Assembly (NCBI GenBank): GCA_049585795.1
Contig: JBAVAQ010000085.1
Location: 1-64,000, forward strand
From: JABDBE01 sp049585795
GTDB lineage: Bacteria > Acidobacteriota > Terriglobia > Terriglobales > Acidobacteriaceae
Direction of reading: 5' to 3'
Length of the DNA stretch: 64,000 nt
In this document: positions 59,805-64,000 of the stretch, in pieces
Position numbering within the stretch: position 1 is the first letter of the stretch
Layout: each line of letters starts with the position of its first letter
Notes under the pieces: generated by a model
Seen by the model: only the letters and a program-made list of their open reading frames with translations
Databases searched by the model: none
What the model was told of the DNA's origin: nothing
Position numbers and translations under genes: made by a program

Positions 59805-60422
59805 TCAGGCGCCTCGATCGGCGCGATTATTGGGGGATGCGGTCAGGGCTTCCAGTTCGAGGACGACTCGCTCGAATTCATTCACGATGCGGTTGGATTT
59901 CTTACGCTTGAATTCGTCCAACAAAGCGCGGTAGTACCAGAGCGTGCCCTCACGCTTTCCTTGAAAGCGTTCCCAGATTGCGTCCCCGAGTTCACGATAG
60001 TCGGCGACGATGGAGCGGGCATTGTGAAGTTTGTCCGCCGCCGAAACCAAGCGCGTGTCGGCGTCGGCGGTACGGAGATGCCGGATGTACGGCTCTTTGC
60101 GCTCGCGCCAGGGCGGCTTGGGGGTCGTGAACGCGTCACTGCAGCCTTCGACGATGTGCGCCACGCGCTTGCCGAAACGGCGACGGACTTGATTGAGCAT
60201 GGGAACGCCACCGCAGTCCTCGGCGACATCGTGCAGAAGCGCGGCGATGGCAAGGTCTTCGTCGCCTCCGGCTTCGAGAACGAGCCCTGCGACGCCAAGC
60301 AAGTGTGAGATATAAGGAACGCTGCCTCCCTTCCGGGTTTGGCCGGAATGCTTGCGGGTAGCAAAAAGTAGCGCCCGCTCGAAACGTGGGCCAAGTTTGG
60401 TGACAGTTCGCTTGCGTTTCAT
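59805..60422 (-). CDS. HD-domain phosphohydrolase (SpoT/MESH1-like)
   Basis: A 205-residue protein. The metal-binding HD motif set is visible: His25 in ATRKHSGQTRKGG, His40 in PYISHLLGVA, His64-Asp65 with the ED pair in LLHDVAEDCGG, and Asp in SAADKLHNARSI. This arrangement is that of small alarmone hydrolases (SAH/MESH1) that hydrolyse (p)ppGpp; no synthetase domain is present. Other HD nucleotide hydrolases are possible. Confidence 0.87.
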   Translation of the reverse strand: MKRKRTVTKLGPRFERALLFATRKHSGQTRKGGSVPYISHLLGVAGLVLEAGGDEDLAIAALLHDVAEDCGGVPMLNQVRRRFGKRVAHIVEGCSDAFTTPKPPWRERKEPYIRHLRTADADTRLVSAADKLHNARSIVADYRELGDAIWERFQGKREGTLWYYRALLDEFKRKKSNRIVNEFERVVLELEALTASPNNRADRGA

Positions 60423-60606
60423 AGGCGGGAGTCACCAGGGACGCCGCAGCGACGGGGACAATCAAGACCCCGTTGGCAGAATCGTTTCGATCTGCAGACT
60501 CCCCTGACGCTGGGTTTGGGACGGGTCGTGAGCCGCAGCTCTCCCGCAACGCACAACCCGATTGCTTGTCGCCAACGCAGGCAGGAGGAATGAACTAGCC
60601 TAATGC

Positions 60607-61476
60607 CTAAGCCACGGCCTGCGATGACGGCCGATTGAAAGATTGAACCCCGCTGGCCTCGTCTACTTCTATGTCGAAAACGTTGTGCAGGCGGGTCAAT
60701 CGTAATAAATCGGACACTCTATTACTTGGACTCACCAGCTTTAACTGGCCTCCCCGGTTGCGGACGGAGGTGCAGGCGCGAACCAACTCCCCCACTCCTG
60801 AGCTGTCGACATAACCGACTTCCTGAAGATTCAGCAAGATCTTTGCGTGGCCTTTGTCTATCAGCATGGCGATCACGTCGCGAAGCATGACATTGCCTTC
60901 GCCCAGAGTGATTCTTCCGACGACGTCGACGATCACCACGTCTTCAATTTCGCGGGTTGAGGTCTGCGTCTTTACCGGCGTGCGGCCCTGGATGCCAAGG
61001 CCGAGGCGGTCCAAAATCTCGCAGGCGGTTTGCGCCAGCTCGGGGGATTCGGCGCGCACCACGATCAGCGATTTGCCTTCGGCCAGTACTGCGCGAAAGA
61101 AGCTCACGTCCTCGGCGCATTTTTCGCCTGCGGTGGGTTGGAGTCCCCTGTTTTCCCCAGCTGTAGCTTTGCCGACTGCTGCGCCCGCTCCCGCTCCTGC
61201 CAGACCTACCAGGGCAGCCGCGCCGAGCCCCAATGCGAACAAGGTCCCGATCCCAGGAAGCAGCAAACTGGCTACCACCACTCCGGACGTCATCCCCGCC
61301 GCTCCGCCCACGAAGCCACCGACAGTGGCTCCCAACTGCTTGCCGATGGTTTCAGCTTCTGCTTCCGACCGGGTTAGAAACACGATCGAATCTTCCGGCA
61401 CCTTGCTAGCCAGTAGTTCCTTCACTGCGGCTTCGGCATGTTCACGGGAATTAAAAACGCCAATGGCAGTTTCCAT
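60607..61476 (-). CDS. Glycine-zipper/STAS fusion protein (anti-anti-sigma-like)
   Basis: A 289-residue protein. Residues 1-40 (METAIGVFNSREHAEAAVKELLASKVPEDSIVFLT) form a YflT-like segment. Residues ~48-105 are a Gly/Ala-rich hydrophobic hairpin, probably membrane-associated, and 120-165 complete a DUF1269-like unit. Residues ~172-282 are a STAS domain with the anti-anti-sigma site VGYVDSSGVGELVRA (Ser225/226), the residue normally phosphorylated by an anti-sigma kinase. The N-terminal half parallels the protein at 1025-1816. A GAGGAGG ribosome binding site is present. The SpoIIE-type phosphatase at 56300 is a plausible partner. No kinase or sigma factor gene is adjacent. Confidence 0.85.
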   Translation of the reverse strand: METAIGVFNSREHAEAAVKELLASKVPEDSIVFLTRSEAEAETIGKQLGATVGGFVGGAAGMTSGVVVASLLLPGIGTLFALGLGAAALVGLAGAGAGAAVGKATAGENRGLQPTAGEKCAEDVSFFRAVLAEGKSLIVVRAESPELAQTACEILDRLGLGIQGRTPVKTQTSTREIEDVVIVDVVGRITLGEGNVMLRDVIAMLIDKGHAKILLNLQEVGYVDSSGVGELVRACTSVRNRGGQLKLVSPSNRVSDLLRLTRLHNVFDIEVDEASGVQSFNRPSSQAVA

Positions 61477-61923
61477 GGAAACCTCCTCTAGTTAGTTGAT
61501 CGGAAACAAACGGTGAGCTGGGGGAAAAATCCACCCACCGGCAGAAGAAAACAGAACCGGTAAGGAATAGTCGGTCCACAGCCTTCTGCGCATCGGAATC
61601 TTGCCCTTAGGAATGAGCTTTGTCAAGCAATTTCGCATTCTCGGATTGCTATGCCGTGCCGATTCGGGCCACGCCCCCCTCTTTTCAGGAGCCTGGATGA
61701 AGTGAGGTCTTGATGCCACCTGGTCCATAGCGGGCTAACTCTTCAAGGCTCGGTTTTCGGCCGATCAGCGTCCCTGAGTCTGCGCGCCCCGGCGGACGGA
61801 AAAAGCATACCTCGGGCGCTAAAGCGCGAGCACATTTTCGGCGACTTTAGTGGCACGACTGAAGTCGGGCCCTTCCCGCGGCCAGCGGGCAGCATGCTTT
61901 TCCGCAACAGCCAGCTGGCTTGG
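61477..61923. other. Intergenic region with family-2 dispersed repeat
   Basis: 447 bases upstream of the STAS-fusion gene and downstream of the kinase-propeller gene. It contains the second family-2 repeat (61802-61878). No gene is supported; the frames present are short and lack ribosome binding sites. Confidence 0.45.
61802..61878. repeat. Dispersed intergenic repeat, family 2 (copy 2)
   Basis: It begins AAAAGCATACCTCGGGCGC, contains GCGC-TAAA-GCGC and ends GGCACGACTGAAGTCGGGC followed by CCTTCCC, matching the copy at 58253-58328 at both ends. Confidence 0.75.
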
Positions 61924-64000
61924 CTACTTCACGTTGTTAATCAGGACTACGTCGCTATTTTCGGAGCCACGTGCCAGGAATAATTGTTTGCCGTCGGTGG
62001 ACCAAGCAAAATTGAAGATCGTGCCCTCGGTAAAGTTTGTGATCTGCTTGGGCGGATGACCGTCGAGAGGCTGGCTCAGCAGGTTGGAGACGCCGTTTGC
62101 GTTATCCACGTAGATCACGGCCTTACTATCCGGCGACCAGGCAAACGCAGAGTTGATGCGGTAGGAGAGCTTAGTTAGATTGCCGCCCTCGATGGACATA
62201 TAGGCGATCTCAAAGCGTCCTGTTGCTTCGTCGAAAACGTTAATTGCGACCGACTTTCCATCCGGTGAGACAATCGGATGGCCGGCGGTGCCGTCGATAA
62301 GTAGCTGAGGCGTACCGCCAACGAGGGGCTGCTTCCAAGTCCGTATCTTCCCTCCGCCTTGGGATGCGTAGAGCAGCCACTTTCCGTCGGGAGTGATCTG
62401 GGGCTCGGTATCGGAATTGCCGTTGGTGAGCTGTTTTGCGATACTGCCATCGACATTCATACTCCATATATTTCGCCGACCGTTGCGGTCGGAGGAAAAA
62501 ACCACGGTTTTGCCATCGGCGGAAACGGCGGGACCGGTGTTATTGCCCGCATTCATGGTCAATTGCGCCGGGCTGCTTCCGTCGGGGCTCATGCTCCAAA
62601 TGTCGCTGTGTCCGCTCGCGGTTGAGGTGTAGAGAACGCTTCCGTTTGGCAGAGAGGCAACGCCGAATAGACCTTCGCCGGTCCCGCTCGCGGATGTAAT
62701 CCGCTTCGCGGTAGCAGAGTCACCCTGTGGAGCGACCCAAATTGACGAGGAGACTTCGCTCTGCACCGTGACCAAGGCGCTGGAATCGGCGGTAAGACTC
62801 ACTCCGAAATAGCGGTTCAGATCGTTGGTGATGCGGCGCGCCTCGCCGCTGGGGTACGCAACATACCAAAGTTGCGGCGAAAGGCTGGAACTTTGATCAG
62901 AGGCGTCGAATATAAGTCCACTGCCATCTCCCATCCAAGCAACGCGTCCGGAGCTGGACCACTTGTTGGAGGAAATTGTTTTTTCCGCTCCGCCGGTTGC
63001 TGGCACACCCACGAGGCTCCACTCAGCGGCACCCATACCCTCGGTAGCGAGTGTGGCGATGGTTCGGCCGTCTGGCGACCAACTGGGACCGGCACTGAGA
63101 CCGAACCAAGACGCGGCGTACCTTGCGGGGAGCTTGCGGCTGGCCACGACGTGCTGATCGGATCCATCGGCCTTAGCGAGCGTAAGATCGTCGGTGCCTT
63201 TCGGCGGGTAGAAGCGGGCGAAGGCGATCTGGGTGCCGTCGGGCGAAAGAGCAACGGGATCGTCGACGTCTTCGACTAATTTCCGCGGAGTTCCGCCCAG
63301 CACTGGAACCTGGTAGAGGAATGCCTGCGATTCATTCTTGGCGGCGGTGACGTAGTAGACATAGTTGCCGTCGCCCGAGAAGGTCATGCCAAAATACACG
63401 ACCTCGGCGGGGGGAACGATCTGTACGTTGTTGGCCGTTGTGACCTGGCGTACCCAGAGACTCTGTTTGCCGCCGTCTTCGATTACGTGGACGACGTACT
63501 TGCCATCGGGAGAAATGCCAGCCATGCGGGACTTGCCGGTATTGGTCAGGCGCGTGAGGTGGATATTTTGGAAGCCGACCGCTGCCGGCTTGGCGGCGCG
63601 GGTAGTTAATTTGTAGATGCCAAAACCGGCGGCCAGAGCGAGCACAATTGCGAGACTTCCTATCAGCAATTTCTTGCTTCCGGTTTCTTGGCTGATTGGG
63701 ACTTGCGAGGGGGCGCTCGTCGCGGAAACATGCGCCGGATCGGTGGGATGCTTTCCGCTTGGCGGAGGCGCAATTGCGGGCTGCGCCGAGGCGCTCGCCG
63801 CTTCATCTGCGGTTTGATACGCGGAGCGGCGGCCGGAGCTGCTGTCTCGTTGCAATCGCTTCAAGTCGCTGCGAATTTCGGAAGCGTGCTGATAACGGAG
63901 ATCGCGATCTTTCTCCAGCGCCTTGTTGATGATTTCTTCCAAGCGGGGCGGAAGGTCGGGATTCAGGCGCGCGGGCGCGGGCGGCATCCGATTGAGAATG
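61924..64000 (-). CDS. Ser/Thr protein kinase with C-terminal TolB/PD40-like propeller (5' end outside window)
   Basis: The frame is open to the window edge (ILNRMPPAPARLNPDLPPRLEEIINKALEKDRDLRYQHASEIRSDLKRLQRD), which is the C-lobe end of acidobacterial Hanks-type kinases. The catalytic core lies beyond 64000. A linker, a membrane helix (KKLLIGSLAIVLALAAGFGIYKL) and an exported ~560-residue WD40/PD40 propeller follow (GISPDGKYVVHVIED, SPDGTQIAFARF, SADGKTVVFSSDRNGRRNIWSMNVDG, TPDGKWLLYAS, SPDGKSVAINVFDE). The layout suggests a transmembrane sensor kinase with a periplasmic ligand-binding propeller. Confidence 0.88.
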   Translation of the reverse strand, partial: ILNRMPPAPARLNPDLPPRLEEIINKALEKDRDLRYQHASEIRSDLKRLQRDSSSGRRSAYQTADEAASASAQPAIAPPPSGKHPTDPAHVSATSAPSQVPISQETGSKKLLIGSLAIVLALAAGFGIYKLTTRAAKPAAVGFQNIHLTRLTNTGKSRMAGISPDGKYVVHVIEDGGKQSLWVRQVTTANNVQIVPPAEVVYFGMTFSGDGNYVYYVTAAKNESQAFLYQVPVLGGTPRKLVEDVDDPVALSPDGTQIAFARFYPPKGTDDLTLAKADGSDQHVVASRKLPARYAASWFGLSAGPSWSPDGRTIATLATEGMGAAEWSLVGVPATGGAEKTISSNKWSSSGRVAWMGDGSGLIFDASDQSSSLSPQLWYVAYPSGEARRITNDLNRYFGVSLTADSSALVTVQSEVSSSIWVAPQGDSATAKRITSASGTGEGLFGVASLPNGSVLYTSTASGHSDIWSMSPDGSSPAQLTMNAGNNTGPAVSADGKTVVFSSDRNGRRNIWSMNVDGSIAKQLTNGNSDTEPQITPDGKWLLYASQGGGKIRTWKQPLVGGTPQLLIDGTAGHPIVSPDGKSVAINVFDEATGRFEIAYMSIEGGNLTKLSYRINSAFAWSPDSKAVIYVDNANGVSNLLSQPLDGHPPKQITNFTEGTIFNFAWSTDGKQLFLARGSENSDVVLINNVK

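Noticed and set aside
59775..60308. 177-codon plus-strand ORF
   Set aside because: Antisense to the HD-domain hydrolase with all its metal motifs.
1..64000. CRISPR array, tRNA, rRNA, tmRNA, integrase or transposase genes
   Set aside because: None recognised by reading; short dispersed repeats are present but without regular spacers, and no transposase or phage module is encoded.

Overview
The window reads as a chromosomal segment of a Gram-negative, moderately GC-rich bacterium, most likely an acidobacterium (Terriglobia, Koribacter-like). This is inferred from the mix of families: secreted HAF, GloVer and YVTN repeat proteins, a Ser/Thr kinase fused to a beta-propeller, a DUF6496 basic protein, TPR proteins with an N-terminal HTH, and several families of short dispersed intergenic repeats. 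No rRNA, tRNA, CRISPR array, prophage or intact insertion sequence was recognised, so most of the window looks like vertically inherited accessory chromosome.

Layout. 1-3.6 kb: an amine-oxidase tail, stress-type small proteins, a 49-codon gene at 1973 and a DUF3291 protein. 3.6-8.6 kb (minus): an RND efflux adaptor and permease followed at 10 nt by a diadenylate-cyclase-like protein and the DUF3291 gene, apparently one transcription unit. 8.9-11 kb: aldo/keto reductase, cytosine deaminase and guanine deaminase. 11-15 kb (minus): a kinase-like DHp protein without ATPase domain, two conserved hypotheticals and a TPR/HTH protein. 15.2-22 kb (plus): three large secreted repeat proteins and a small secreted protein. 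The first and last of these genes share an upstream palindrome module, and the last has a sigma-54-type promoter. 22.4-28.1 kb: ABC exporter, phospholipase D-like protein, BNR propeller and a DUF6629 membrane protein. 28.2-33.8 kb (minus): a 1271-residue sensor kinase, a single-domain response regulator and an NtrC-type sigma-54 activator, joined by 4-nt stop/start overlaps. 34.1-42.4 kb (plus): a TonB-like protein behind a second sigma-54-type promoter, then a chemotaxis operon mcp-cheW-cheR-cheA-cheB-cheY-cheX.

42.4-50 kb: YVTN lipoprotein, a DsrE-family gene interrupted by an in-frame TGA where the family carries a redox cysteine (possible selenoprotein), Ku, DUF92, a cyclase, a DinB protein, and a YdcF/TsaC pair. 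50-54.4 kb: SpoU methyltransferase, RarA, a long repeat-bearing gap, a secreted protein and a frameshifted cupin gene. 54.5-64 kb: GloVer protein, GAF-SpoIIE phosphatase, CoA-binding protein, a HEAT-like protein, an HD hydrolase, a glycine-zipper/STAS fusion and the C-terminal part of a Ser/Thr kinase-propeller protein that runs off the window.

Regulatory themes: sigma-54 control (one activator and two good candidate promoters), partner switching (a SpoIIE-type phosphatase 3 kb from a STAS protein) and a complete chemosensory pathway. The observation most worth testing is the TGA in the DsrE-family gene at 44245-44247.
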